Assembly (NCBI GenBank): GCA_902462635.1
Contig: CABQCN010000032.1
Location: 1-8,904 of the forward strand
Source of the DNA: an uncultured Oscillospiraceae bacterium
Lineage (GTDB): Bacteria; Bacillota; Clostridia; UBA1212; UBA1255
Direction of reading: 5' to 3'
DNA: 8,904 nucleotides
In this document: piece by piece, positions 1 through 7,820 of the stretch
How positions within the stretch are numbered: the first letter of the stretch is position 1
Layout of the letters: every line of letters begins with the position of its first letter
Position numbers and translations under genes: made by a program
The notes under the pieces: generated by a model
The model's database searches: none
What the model saw: the letters and a program-made list of their open reading frames with translations, nothing else
Told to the model about the DNA's origin: nothing

Positions 1-26
1 CGGAGAGATGTGGTGGGCATAATTTT

Positions 27-1163
27 ATGTGGCGCGATATCAGAATCGAACAGGAACAATTATTGTCGCCGCTGGCGGCGCATTCCGTAAATAGCCTCGG
101 CAGGCGCCTGGCGGAGGAACCGTGCAAAATACGCTCTGATTACGAGCGGGATGCGGACCGGATCCTCTATTCCGAAGAATTCAGACGGCTGCGTCATAAA
201 ACGCAGGTGTTCTTCAATGCCAAAAACGATCACATCTGTACGCGGATGGAACACGTCCTTTACGTACGGGCCATTTCGACGACGATCGGCAGGACGCTTG
301 GGCTCAATCAGGATTTAATCAATGCCATTGCATTGGGGCATGACATCGGGCATGCCCCGTTTGGCCATTCCGGGGAACGTACGCTCCATAACTGTATTCA
401 AAAGGTCAATCCACAGCTTTCGTTCCGGCATGAATATCACAGCCTGCGCGTCGTGGACAGGCTTTCGACACGGCTTTCCAGAGAGAAAATACATGAAAAA
501 TGCGGTCTCAATCTTACGTATGAGGTGCGGGACGGCATCGTCAGCCACTGCGGTGAGAATTATGACGAATATATTTTACACGCGGATAAAATGAAAGATC
601 CCGATAAAATTTATGAGACGGAACACCGGAAATGCATGCCGTATACGCTGGAGGCCTGTGTCGTACGTCTGGTAGACAAAATCGCGTATGTCGGTCGCGA
701 TATTGAAGATGCGATCCGCGCAAGGCTGATCGATTACAAAGATATCGATCCGGAAATCAGAAAGGAACTCGGCGCCACGAACGGCGAGATGATCAACACG
801 CTGGTGCAGGACATTATCGAGAACAGTTATAATACGGAATACATCCGTCTGAGCAAAGCGAAAGGCGAGGCGCTGCGGGAGATGATTCTGACGAACAATA
901 AACTGATCTATCAGTCTGCGCTGATCCGCCGCTATGAAATCAATGCCAAAAACGCGGTTGAAGGGCTTTTTGAAATCTTATACGATTGCGCCAGAAGGCT
1001 CGACCGCAAGGACAAAAACAAGGCCATGGAGCGTCTGGTGCGGTTTGTCGATGAGAAGGGGTATCCGGAAGACGAGCCGCCGGAACAGATCGTGACGGAT
1101 TATATCGCGGGGATGACGGATGCGTACGCGCTGCAATCTTTTGAAGATTTATATTGGATTTAA
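27..1163 (+). CDS. dgt: HD-domain deoxynucleoside triphosphate triphosphohydrolase (dGTPase family)
   Basis: A 378-aa cytosolic HD-superfamily hydrolase predicted to cleave dNTPs to deoxynucleoside plus tripolyphosphate, which trims dNTP pools. The N terminus (about residues 10-62) carries the family signature EQLLSP, then EEPCKIRSDYERDADRIL and FRRLRHKTQVF. The metal-binding HD residues are visible: H76 in RMEHVLYV, H105-D106 in ALGHDIGHAPFGHSGE, and D217 in RLVDKIAYVGRD. H109 and H114 are further conserved histidines of the same loop. Length fits the family, and the ATG at 27 leaves the usual short lead before the first conserved block. The only upstream ribosome-binding candidate is a weak G-rich stretch around 10-17. 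The gene ends 13 bp before a second nucleotide-hydrolysing HD gene, which suggests one transcript. Substrate preference (dGTP or all dNTPs) cannot be read from sequence; the family assignment is firm. Confidence 0.92.
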   Translation: MWRDIRIEQEQLLSPLAAHSVNSLGRRLAEEPCKIRSDYERDADRILYSEEFRRLRHKTQVFFNAKNDHICTRMEHVLYVRAISTTIGRTLGLNQDLINAIALGHDIGHAPFGHSGERTLHNCIQKVNPQLSFRHEYHSLRVVDRLSTRLSREKIHEKCGLNLTYEVRDGIVSHCGENYDEYILHADKMKDPDKIYETEHRKCMPYTLEACVVRLVDKIAYVGRDIEDAIRARLIDYKDIDPEIRKELGATNGEMINTLVQDIIENSYNTEYIRLSKAKGEALREMILTNNKLIYQSALIRRYEINAKNAVEGLFEILYDCARRLDRKDKNKAMERLVRFVDEKGYPEDEPPEQIVTDYIAGMTDAYALQSFEDLYWI

Positions 1164-1164
1164 C

Positions 1165-1168
1165 GGAG
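1165..1168 (+). promoter_or_regulatory. Ribosome binding site for the yfbR-like gene
   Basis: GGAG lies directly after the dgt stop codon, 8 bases ahead of the ATG at 1177. It decides the start of the yfbR-like gene: the frame stays open upstream to an ATG at 1120, but that lies inside dgt and lacks such a site, while homology also begins just after 1177. Confidence 0.7.
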
Positions 1169-1176
1169 TATTTTAC

Positions 1177-1775
1177 ATGGGAGAAATAGAGCCGAAAGAA
1201 CAATTCGATTTTTACGCATATATCGGCAGAATGAAATATATCCTCCGCTGGGGATTGATGCGGAACACGGATTCCGAGAATATTCAGGAACACAGTCTGC
1301 AGGTCGCCATTCTGGCGCATGCGCTGGCGGTGATCCACAACCAGCTGTGCGGCCGGGAGGAATTATCCCCGGACAGAGCGTGCGTTTACGCGGTATTCCA
1401 CGACGCGGGGGAGATCATCACGGGCGATCTGCCGACGCCGGTGAAGTATTATAATCCCCTGAGAATTATCAGGCGATCGAAGCCGTCGCAAGGGAAAAGC
1501 TGCTGTCGATGCTGCCGGAAGACATGGAAGGGGTATATCGCCCGATTTTGTTTTACGAGCAGGAAGACGCGCAGTATTATCCTATCGTGAAGGCGGCCGA
1601 TAAATTGTCGGCATATATCAAGTGTGTCGAGGAAGTGAAGGCCGGAAACCGGGAATTCGTCAAAGCGATGGAATCGACGCTGGAGGCGCTGCGGACGCCG
1701 GAACTTCCGGAAGTCTCCTATTTTATGCGCCATTACATGGATGCGTACAATAAAACGCTTGATGAAATGAATTAA
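1177..1775 (+). pseudogene. yfbR: YfbR-like 5'-deoxynucleotidase (HD domain), frameshifted
   Basis: Members of this family are metal-dependent HD phosphohydrolases that dephosphorylate deoxynucleoside 5'-monophosphates. The first part (1177 to about 1458, 94 residues) matches E. coli YfbR as I recall it: RWGLMRN with R24-W25, ENIQEHSLQVA with H39, FHDAGEIITGDLPTPVKYYNP with H75-D76 and E79. After NP the reading frame turns to nonsense and stops at 1590. The rest of the family sequence continues in another frame from 1461 (ENYQAIEAVAREKLL, then MLPEDMEG at 1509) to the TAA at 1773-1775, including VKAADKLSAYIKC, whose Asp (codon 1599-1601) is the last metal ligand. E. coli has QIAQ-type residues at the junction, so about 7 bases appear lost. 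The encoded 137-aa product would lack the distal Asp and should be inactive. A real recent mutation or a sequence error are both possible. It sits between dgt and secA. Confidence 0.82.
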
Positions 1776-1852
1776 AAGGAGTAAACTGTAAAGGATAATG
1801 GATACGAAAATGCAGAAAATTGCAGAAACGAAAGGGAACGAGTGTTTTTAAT
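1776..1852 (+). other. Intergenic leader upstream of secA, with a 17-codon ORF
   Basis: This 77-bp gap holds AGGAG (1777-1781) just after the yfbR-like stop, a possible -10 element GATAAT (1794-1799) with only a poor -35 candidate (TTAAAA, 1772-1777), and a short ORF from ATG 1798 to TAA 1849-1851 ([17 protein letters not shown]). That stop lies one base before the secA ATG, so translational coupling is conceivable. The spacing of possible ribosome sites to the small ORF is poor (16 bases for GGAG), so I do not call it a gene. Confidence 0.3.
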
Positions 1853-4594
1853 ATGGGGTTATTTGAAAAGGTATTCGGAACATACAGTGACAGGGCGATC
1901 AAGCAGCTTATGCCGATCGTGGAGGAAATCAATGCATTAGAACCGGAAATGAAAGCCAAATCCGACAGCGAGCTGAAGGGAATGACGGAGGTGCTGAAAC
2001 AGCGCGTCGCCGGCGGAGAAAGTTTGGACGACATTTTACCGGAAGCGTTTGCCGTCGTACGGGAAGCGGCGTGGCGCGTGTTGGGACAGCGGCATTACGA
2101 CGTACAGCTGATCGGCGGCATCGTGCTCCATCAGGGACGGATCGCCGAGATGAAAACGGGAGAGGGAAAAACGCTTGTATCCACGCTTCCGGCTTATCTC
2201 AACGCGCTGACGGGCAAAGGCGTGCATCTTGTAACCGTGAACGATTACCTTGCAAAGCGGGACAGCGAATGGATGGGGAAGATCTATAATTTTCTCGGTC
2301 TTTCGGTTGGCGTCATCATCCATGACATGACGCCGCAGCAGCGCCAGGAGGCGTATGGCTGCGATATTACTTACGCTACGAATAATGAACTCGGATTCGA
2401 TTATTTAAGAGATAATATGGTGATTTATAAGAATCAGCTCGTGCAGCGCGAACTTAATTTCGCCATTGTAGACGAGGTGGACAGCATCCTCATCGACGAG
2501 GCGCGGACGCCGCTGATCATTTCCGGCGCCGGATCCAAATCCAGCGACATGTATGAGCGGGCGGACGCTTTTGTGCGCACGCTTTCCCGTCTCGTCATCA
2601 AGGAGACGGACAGCAAGGATCTGATGGACGACGTTACGGAAGATTACATTGTCGATGAAAAAGCGAAAACCGCGACGCTTACGAAACATGGCGTGGACAA
2701 GGCCGAGAAATGGTTCAAGATCGAGAATCTTTCGGATCCGGAAAACGCCACGGTTTCTCACCATATCAATCAGGCGCTCAAGGCGCACGGCGTCATGAAG
2801 CTCGATATCGATTATGTCGTCAAAGATGACAGTGTGATTATCGTCGATGAATTTACGGGCCGTCTGATGTTCGGAAGGCGGTATAACGAAGGTCTTCATC
2901 AGGCGATCGAGGCGAAAGAGCACGTCAAGATCGAAAAGGAAAGCATGACGCAGGCGACGATTACGTTCCAGAATTTCTTCCGTATGTACAGCAAGCTTTC
3001 CGGTATGACGGGAACCGCGCTCACGGAAGAAGGCGAATTCAATGATATTTATTCGCTGGACGTGATCGTGATTCCTACGAACAAGCCTGTTGTGAGAATC
3101 GATTTTCCGGATGCGGTATACAAAACCATAAACGGAAAATATACGGCGCTGATCCGCGACGTGGCGGAGGCGCATGAAAAGGGCCAGCCGATCCTGATCG
3201 GTACGGTTTCCATCGAAAAATCGGAATACCTGAGCAAACTTCTGACGAAGCAGGGAATCAAGCATAAAGTCTTGAATGCCAAAAATCATGAACGGGAAGC
3301 GGAAATCGTGGCGCAGGCGGGTAAATACGGCGCGGTAACGATCGCGACCAACATGGCGGGGCGCGGTACGGATATCGTGCTCGGCGGCAACAGCGAATAT
3401 CTGGCAAAACAGGATATGCGCAAGCAAGGGTATGATGACGCGCTGATCGCGCTGGCGGACAGCTATGCCGATACGGAAGATGAAATTGTACTTACGGCGC
3501 GGAAATTGTACCGTTCCCTCGTGGAAGAATATTCAAAAGAGACGAAAGCCGAGCGCGTACAGGTCGTGGAGGCCGGCGGTTTATTTATTATGGGCACGGA
3601 ACGCCATGAATCGCGGCGAATCGACAACCAGCTGCGCGGCCGTTCCGGACGGCAGGGGGATCCGGGAATGTCCCGTTTCTATATTTCCCTGGAAGACGAC
3701 CTGATGCGGCTGTTCGGTTCCGAACGGATCGAAGGCGTCATGAATACGCTCAAAATTGAAGAGGATTATGCGATCGAAAATAAGTTCCTCTCCTCGGCGA
3801 TCGAGAACGCGCAGAAGAAAGTAGAAGCAAGAAACTTTGAAATCCGTAAAAATGTTTTACAATATGACGACGTGATGAATCAGCAGCGTGAAATTATATA
3901 TGCGCAGCGTCGCCGCGTGCTGGACGGCGAAAATATGAAAGAAAATTTCTGCACGATGATCCGGCACCGGATCGAAGAAACCGTGAATTTCTATTGCCAC
4001 AAAGATCTTTCCCCCAAGGAATGGGATTATGAAATGGTTAAGAATGACCTCGTGGGCATCATCTCGCCGGCAATCATAGATGGATTTGCGGAGAATCACA
4101 ACGGGATCAAGCCGGAAGCCGTTGCGGAAGCGCTCACGGAAGATACGCTGAACCGTTATGAAGCAAGGGAGCAGGAATTCGGCAGCGAACTGATGCGGGA
4201 AATCGAACGCGTCGTTTTGCTCCGTTCCGTGGATGAAAACTGGATGACGCATATCGATGCCATCGACCAGCTGAAATACGGCGTAGGGCTGCAGGCTTAC
4301 GGCCAGCGCGATCCCGTCGTGGAATACAAGTTCCAGGCGTTCAACATGTTCGAGGATATGAATAAAACGATACAGGATCAGGCGGTCCGCATGATCTTTA
4401 CGATTAAAGTACAGAAAGGCGCGTCGGTGGAGCGCAAGGCAGTTGCCGGGCCGGGGCGCGAACGGTTGGGCGGAGAAGAATCAGGAGAAAAGAAAAAACC
4501 GAAGAGTATTACGAGACAGGGAAGTAAGATCGGACGCAACGATCCCTGCCCGTGCGGCAGCGGCAAGAAATATAAAAATTGCTGTGGGAGCTGA
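1853..4594 (+). CDS. secA: Protein translocase ATPase SecA
   Basis: The motor of Sec export: it binds preproteins and drives them through SecYEG by ATP hydrolysis, cycling between cytosol and membrane. At 913 aa it is a complete SecA. The start is the conserved [19 protein letters not shown]. Nucleotide-binding fold 1 shows Walker A MKTGEGKT (100-107) and Walker B VDEVD (206-210) followed by [15 protein letters not shown]. The preprotein cross-linking region follows (about 220-365), then the [14 protein letters not shown] block (383-396). Fold 2 has GTVSIEKSE (450-458), [13 protein letters not shown] (500-512) and the arginine-rich [12 protein letters not shown] charged linker leads to the SEC-C zinc tail [17 protein letters not shown] with ligands C899, C901, C910 and C911. 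A TTG start at 1820 would add 11 non-conserved residues and is rejected. The AAGGGA motif (1832-1837) is 15 bases from the ATG, unusually far. In many Firmicutes prfB follows secA; here a TPR-like gene does. Confidence 0.98.
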   Translation: MGLFEKVFGTYSDRAIKQLMPIVEEINALEPEMKAKSDSELKGMTEVLKQRVAGGESLDDILPEAFAVVREAAWRVLGQRHYDVQLIGGIVLHQGRIAEMKTGEGKTLVSTLPAYLNALTGKGVHLVTVNDYLAKRDSEWMGKIYNFLGLSVGVIIHDMTPQQRQEAYGCDITYATNNELGFDYLRDNMVIYKNQLVQRELNFAIVDEVDSILIDEARTPLIISGAGSKSSDMYERADAFVRTLSRLVIKETDSKDLMDDVTEDYIVDEKAKTATLTKHGVDKAEKWFKIENLSDPENATVSHHINQALKAHGVMKLDIDYVVKDDSVIIVDEFTGRLMFGRRYNEGLHQAIEAKEHVKIEKESMTQATITFQNFFRMYSKLSGMTGTALTEEGEFNDIYSLDVIVIPTNKPVVRIDFPDAVYKTINGKYTALIRDVAEAHEKGQPILIGTVSIEKSEYLSKLLTKQGIKHKVLNAKNHEREAEIVAQAGKYGAVTIATNMAGRGTDIVLGGNSEYLAKQDMRKQGYDDALIALADSYADTEDEIVLTARKLYRSLVEEYSKETKAERVQVVEAGGLFIMGTERHESRRIDNQLRGRSGRQGDPGMSRFYISLEDDLMRLFGSERIEGVMNTLKIEEDYAIENKFLSSAIENAQKKVEARNFEIRKNVLQYDDVMNQQREIIYAQRRRVLDGENMKENFCTMIRHRIEETVNFYCHKDLSPKEWDYEMVKNDLVGIISPAIIDGFAENHNGIKPEAVAEALTEDTLNRYEAREQEFGSELMREIERVVLLRSVDENWMTHIDAIDQLKYGVGLQAYGQRDPVVEYKFQAFNMFEDMNKTIQDQAVRMIFTIKVQKGASVERKAVAGPGRERLGGEESGEKKKPKSITRQGSKIGRNDPCPCGSGKKYKNCCGS

Positions 4595-4623
4595 TCTGTT
4601 TTTTCGGAAGTGGTGTATGAAGC

Positions 4624-5505
4624 ATGATTGATGTAGTAAGAGAAGTCAGCGCGTTTAAACCGATTGATCTGACGCGGATTCCTGAAAAATACAGGCCCGC
4701 GACGGAGCAGATGCGAACTGCATTTATTTTATATAACAAAGCGCTGCATGAAATTCAGATCGGGCACGACGACGCGGCAAAGAATTATTTACGAAAAGCG
4801 GTTGCCATTTTTCCGGAGTTTTACGATGCGATCATGGTGCTTGGCATTCTGGTATTTGCCAATGGCGACAGGATCGGCGCCGTCCGTATTTTCAATTCGG
4901 TGAAGGATCTAGATGAAAGAGCGGTTTCGATCGGCATTCTCGATCATCTCGTTGAAGAAGCCGAACGGCCGGAAACGGTGCGTAGCCTGGGATCCAAAAA
5001 GTATACTGCCGGACCCGGGAAGGCGGAAAGCGTCATGGGCGGCAGGACAAGCGCCGGGATACGGACGGAGCAGCAGGAAGCGAAATACAGCAGGGGCCAG
5101 ATTTTTGAAAAGAGCAGCAGTTACTATGAGCCGCAGCACAAAAGTACATATAGCGGAAGGCCCGTTTCTGCGAAACGGAATTCCGCGTCTCCTGCAAGGC
5201 ACACGGCACAGGACGAACGGGAAGAACCGCCGGTGTATGCGGGAGCCTCCAGGGACGTCCGCGACATCCGCATGTTAAATAAATATTTATTGCTGATCAT
5301 TGCGATTTTGCTGATCTTTGCAATCGTGGTATCTACGCTGCTCGTCAATCGGATGGCTTCCGAACGGGAGCTTCGAAGTAAGTTGGAGGCGTTGTCCGCT
5401 TCTTCGGCGCCATCGGATCCATCCCCGGCGCCCGGCGGGCAGACGCCGGCTGTTCCTTCTGGCGGCACGCCGCCGGCAGGAGAAACGGGCACCCCCGCAC
5501 AATAA
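4624..5505 (+). CDS. TPR-like protein with one C-terminal membrane segment and Pro/Ser/Gly tail
   Basis: A 293-aa protein I cannot assign to a named family. Residues 30-95 look like a pair of TPR helical repeats (YNKALHEIQIGHDDAAKNYLRKAVAIFPEF, then YDAIMVLGILVFANGDRIGAVRIFNSV), a fold for protein-protein contacts. Residues 115-215 are charged, Ser/Gly/Arg-rich and probably disordered. A single hydrophobic helix spans about 220-242 (YLLLIIAILLIFAIVVSTLL), followed by a short charged stretch (RMASERELRSKLEAL) and a low-complexity tail rich in Pro, Gly, Ser and Ala (256-293). There is no signal peptide, so I infer TPRs in the cytosol and the tail outside. The ATG at 4624 is preceded by GGAAG (4606-4610) at 13 bases. 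An ATG at 4617 opens only a 4-residue frame. It begins 29 bp after secA and is probably co-transcribed with it. A role in secretion or cell envelope assembly is a guess from context only. Confidence 0.8.
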   Translation: MIDVVREVSAFKPIDLTRIPEKYRPATEQMRTAFILYNKALHEIQIGHDDAAKNYLRKAVAIFPEFYDAIMVLGILVFANGDRIGAVRIFNSVKDLDERAVSIGILDHLVEEAERPETVRSLGSKKYTAGPGKAESVMGGRTSAGIRTEQQEAKYSRGQIFEKSSSYYEPQHKSTYSGRPVSAKRNSASPARHTAQDEREEPPVYAGASRDVRDIRMLNKYLLLIIAILLIFAIVVSTLLVNRMASERELRSKLEALSASSAPSDPSPAPGGQTPAVPSGGTPPAGETGTPAQ

Positions 5506-5520
5506 ACGTACGCGTTTATT
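5501..5520 (+). terminator. Possible intrinsic terminator: 8-bp inverted repeat overlapping a stop codon
   Basis: AATAAACG (5501-5508) and CGTTTATT (5513-5520) are perfect reverse complements around a 4-base loop TACG, followed by TTATAG. The stem covers the TAA stop (5503-5505) of the TPR-like gene. It has only two G:C pairs and the T-run is interrupted, so the terminator would be weak. The A-run on one side and T-run on the other could make it bidirectional. It would separate the secA-side genes from the dockerin gene. Confidence 0.4.
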
Positions 5521-5533
5521 TTATAGATGGATT

Positions 5534-5539
5534 GGGAGG
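5534..5539 (+). promoter_or_regulatory. Ribosome binding site for the dockerin protein gene
   Basis: GGGAGG stands 9 bases before the ATG at 5549. It fixes the start there, although the same frame is open back into the upstream gene. The signal peptide beginning exactly at this Met confirms the choice. Confidence 0.8.
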
Positions 5540-5548
5540 TTTCTAAAA

Positions 5549-7771
5549 ATGAAAAAGAAAATTTTCACCGTGCTGCTTTCGGTGATCGTGGCAACCAGCG
5601 GCTTTGCCGGCCTGCGCGTTTCGGCCGGAGGCGCCGCTTCTTCTGTGGAAAAGGGCTTTGTGTATTATTTACCGGAGGAACCGGTGACACTGAGTCCTTT
5701 TACCATTTTTCCGGAAAACACGGAGAAAGACATTTTTTTTGACGGATTGGATTCCGCGGGAAAGCTTTCTTTTGAATGGATTGCGGGAGAACAGACGCTT
5801 CGTTCGCACGAATCCGGCATTTCGATCCCCGCTGTAACGCCTGAAATCGCGAAGCTGGTTTTTATGCTGATCATTCGGGATGAGACGGGAAATTCCAATG
5901 CGGTCGAAATCCGCTTGAAAAACGTACGGGAAGAAATAAACGCGGAATTTCTGCAGCCCGGGAGAAAGCAGACGGTGTATGCGAGCAGCGAAGAAGCCGA
6001 TACGGGGCATATCGAAAGGTTTTACGAAATTGACGCAGAATCGTATGATTGTATGTGGCTGAACTATAAAAACGGCACGGCCGGGGGGCTGACGCTCCGT
6101 GTTTTTGATTCCTGCCTGAATGAACTGCAAGGCATTACGATGGTAAAAGGCGGTACCGGAGGAGGCGCCGTATACCTTCCGGACGGCGGAACGTATTATC
6201 TTTCGCTTTCGTCCGATGACGGGATCCTCTGCGGCGCGGGAGACGCGCTGTGTGAATTTAACTTTTCCCTCGAGGCGGATCGTTCGGATCCGGATTATCA
6301 CGTCACCGAACGGGCTTCCTTTACGGAACCGATGCGGGTTTCTCCCAAAATAACGGACCGATACGTTTTTATTCCGGTCGAGCTGGATTTTTATGATATC
6401 GTATCTTTTGATGTTTCAGATCCGTATCTGAAAATGGACGAGGAATTCCTGCAGCAATATCCGGCGGTACCGATCGGCGAGCACGCTTTTATAGCCATGA
6501 GCAAGGGCACGTATCTGCTTCCGTTCAATTTGAATTATGCGTCGGGGCCTTTCACGGTCGCGTTCCAGAAACTTTCCCCGGATTTTGCCAAAGCGGGTAC
6601 GCTTCTTCCCGGCGACGCAGCGCGTCCTGTTTCGGAATGGATCCAAAGCGCGGCGTTTCTTTATGACGAAGGCGCATGGAGCGATGTTTTTGAAAAATAT
6701 TTTTACAGCTATCAATATTTTCAACAGGAATCCGAATACGCGTTCTCGTATGAAGAGTATGAGAGCATAAAAGCGGGATTCGAGAAGGTATACCGCGGCA
6801 TTGCCAAGGCCTGCCGTATCGAGGTGCCTGCAGGGACGGCGCTGCGCTATACGGAACGGCTGGAGGATCCGGACTTTTCCGCGAACGGAGAAATCATGTA
6901 TTTTCTTGCGGACAGCGGCGGCTTCCTGGCGTCCCAGCAAATGAGAACGGGCGCGCGGTTCGCGGAGGAATACCTTTATCCCGCTCATTTCCTGCCGCAT
7001 TATTATTTTCGCCAGAACGGCTCTATGGATAAAGATCTTTTTACGTTCCTCTCCGATCCGCTGGCTCCCGTGAACGTTACCGTTCCGTGCGGGGAGGATT
7101 CGGTGTTTTATTATATGCCGTATGGGCAGCGGGCTTCTTTCTTTGCGGATGGCAATGTCCGTTATTTTGACGCGATGCACGTATCTTTCTCCCTGCTTCC
7201 GTTCTATGACCGCAAGCCGGAACTGGCGGGCGAATACCGCGCGGGAGAGGAAATTACGGTTACAGCGGACAGCCGGACGCTGATGCAGAAACAGTATATG
7301 GACGATATCGAATACAGTTTGCAATGCGAGTCCGTATATGCGGAGGATGAAGCCGGAAATAAAATTCTGTTCCGGAAGGGCGGAGATGGAACATTCCGGG
7401 GAAGGATTCCTTCCGCCGGTACGTATACGCTGAAAGCGGAAATGAAAGGAAACGAAGAACAGTTCGGCTATATCGGAGAAGAAGAACGCGTGATCAACAA
7501 TCTTCTTACGGTGCGAAAAGAACACCTGGCAGAACCGTATACCGTCGAACTCGGCGTTTTCGGCGTGACGGGCGTCCTGTACGGGGATGTCAGCGGAGAC
7601 GGCAGCGTCGACGGGATCGACGCCGGTCTGCTGCTCCAATTTCTGGCGGAGTGGGACGTGAAGATCAACCGGACCGCGGCGGACGTCAATGCCGATGGAA
7701 CGGTAGATGGGAGAGATGCAGGCCTGCTGCTGCAGTATCTGGCGGAATGGGACGTTTCCCTTGGCGCTTAA
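5549..7771 (+). CDS. Exported multidomain protein with C-terminal type I-like dockerin
   Basis: A 740-aa secreted protein of unknown function. Residues 1-26 form a signal peptide: KKK, a hydrophobic core (IFTVLLSVIVATSGFAG) and a probable cleavage after RVSA. Four parts follow. Residues 36-128 look like an Ig-like beta domain. Residues 130-242 and 250-342 each resemble a bacterial pre-peptidase C-terminal-type beta sandwich (GTYYLSL and GTYLLPF near the end of each). A helical, Tyr/Phe/Glu-rich stretch lies at 360-425, and another Ig-like unit at 557-670. No catalytic motif was recognised. Residues 679-740 are a dockerin with two calcium loops, DVSGDGSVDGID and DVNADGTVDGRD, each followed by DAGLLLQ(F/Y)LAEWDV. 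Dockerins bind cohesins; none is encoded here, so the partner is elsewhere or the dockerin has a non-cellulosomal role. The gene starts 43 bp after the TPR-like gene. Domain calls other than signal peptide and dockerin are tentative. Confidence 0.85.
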   Translation: MKKKIFTVLLSVIVATSGFAGLRVSAGGAASSVEKGFVYYLPEEPVTLSPFTIFPENTEKDIFFDGLDSAGKLSFEWIAGEQTLRSHESGISIPAVTPEIAKLVFMLIIRDETGNSNAVEIRLKNVREEINAEFLQPGRKQTVYASSEEADTGHIERFYEIDAESYDCMWLNYKNGTAGGLTLRVFDSCLNELQGITMVKGGTGGGAVYLPDGGTYYLSLSSDDGILCGAGDALCEFNFSLEADRSDPDYHVTERASFTEPMRVSPKITDRYVFIPVELDFYDIVSFDVSDPYLKMDEEFLQQYPAVPIGEHAFIAMSKGTYLLPFNLNYASGPFTVAFQKLSPDFAKAGTLLPGDAARPVSEWIQSAAFLYDEGAWSDVFEKYFYSYQYFQQESEYAFSYEEYESIKAGFEKVYRGIAKACRIEVPAGTALRYTERLEDPDFSANGEIMYFLADSGGFLASQQMRTGARFAEEYLYPAHFLPHYYFRQNGSMDKDLFTFLSDPLAPVNVTVPCGEDSVFYYMPYGQRASFFADGNVRYFDAMHVSFSLLPFYDRKPELAGEYRAGEEITVTADSRTLMQKQYMDDIEYSLQCESVYAEDEAGNKILFRKGGDGTFRGRIPSAGTYTLKAEMKGNEEQFGYIGEEERVINNLLTVRKEHLAEPYTVELGVFGVTGVLYGDVSGDGSVDGIDAGLLLQFLAEWDVKINRTAADVNADGTVDGRDAGLLLQYLAEWDVSLGA
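7583..7768 (+). repeat. Dockerin duplicated segment (two EF-hand-like repeats)
   Basis: The two halves of the dockerin are encoded by an imperfect tandem duplication. DAGLLLQFLAEWDV (7619-7660) and DAGLLLQYLAEWDV (7715-7756) differ by one residue, but many codons differ synonymously, so the duplication is old and held by selection on the protein. Each loop has Asp at positions 1, 5, 9 and 12, with Ser or Asn at position 3, as expected for calcium binding. Confidence 0.85.
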
Positions 7772-7810
7772 TGTGACGATTTTGTAATGCAACAGTCACC
7801 CGCCTGTAAC
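7772..7810 (+). promoter_or_regulatory. Operator: direct repeats at exact 11-bp period (OmpR/PhoB-family type)
   Basis: Four hexamers start at 7772 (TGTGAC), 7783 (TGTAAT), 7794 (AGTCAC) and 7805 (TGTAAC), each exactly 11 bp after the last, giving a consensus close to TGTNAC. The 11-bp step places all copies on one face of the helix. That spacing is typical of OmpR/PhoB-family response regulators, which bind head-to-tail direct repeats. The array starts at the first base after the dockerin stop codon and ends 10 bp before a -10 element, so it occupies the -35 position, as expected for activation. The regulator gene is not in the window. Confidence 0.6.
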
Positions 7811-7820
7811 CGGCGTGCGT

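Noticed and set aside
1..22. Possible tail of an upstream gene (frame 2 reads GEMWWA then TAA at 20-22)
   Set aside because: Only six codons are visible and they match no family I recognise; an open short stretch of this length is expected by chance.
27..1163. Reading the dgt gene as a phage-defence dNTPase
   Set aside because: The protein looks like an ordinary bacterial Dgt-family member next to housekeeping genes, with no defence or mobile genes in view.
1456..1463. Programmed -1 frameshifting as the explanation of the split yfbR-like gene
   Set aside because: There is no X-XXY-YYZ slippery heptamer at AAT CCC CTG, and a slip would still leave the protein two residues short of E. coli YfbR at this loop; a 7-base loss explains it better.
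1820..1852. TTG start for secA giving 11 extra residues
   Set aside because: The extension is not part of conserved SecA, which begins MGLFEKVFG, and the TTG has no well-placed ribosome site.
2405..3427. 340-codon open frame on the minus strand inside secA
   Set aside because: It lies fully opposite a strongly conserved gene, its protein is Arg/His/Phe-rich with no known motif, and it is explained as a shadow of secA codon usage.
5461..5474. GC palindrome GGCGGC-AC-GCCGCC inside the tail of the TPR-like gene
   Set aside because: It arises in Gly/Pro codons of a low-complexity coding tail, with no T-run after it and no other sign of function.
5318..5548. Upstream extension of the dockerin gene
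   Set aside because: The open frame overlaps the end of the TPR-like gene out of frame; the signal peptide and ribosome site both place the start at 5549.
6416..7792. 458-codon open frame on the minus strand opposite the dockerin gene
   Set aside because: It is long, but its product has no recognisable domain or signal, is Arg-rich as shadows are, and the + strand reading has a signal peptide, ribosome site and a clear dockerin.
7801..7815. CGCC/GGCG inverted repeat with a 7-base loop upstream of the ABC gene
   Set aside because: A 4-bp stem is too short to call a terminator and it has no T-run; it overlaps the fourth operator repeat, which explains the region better.
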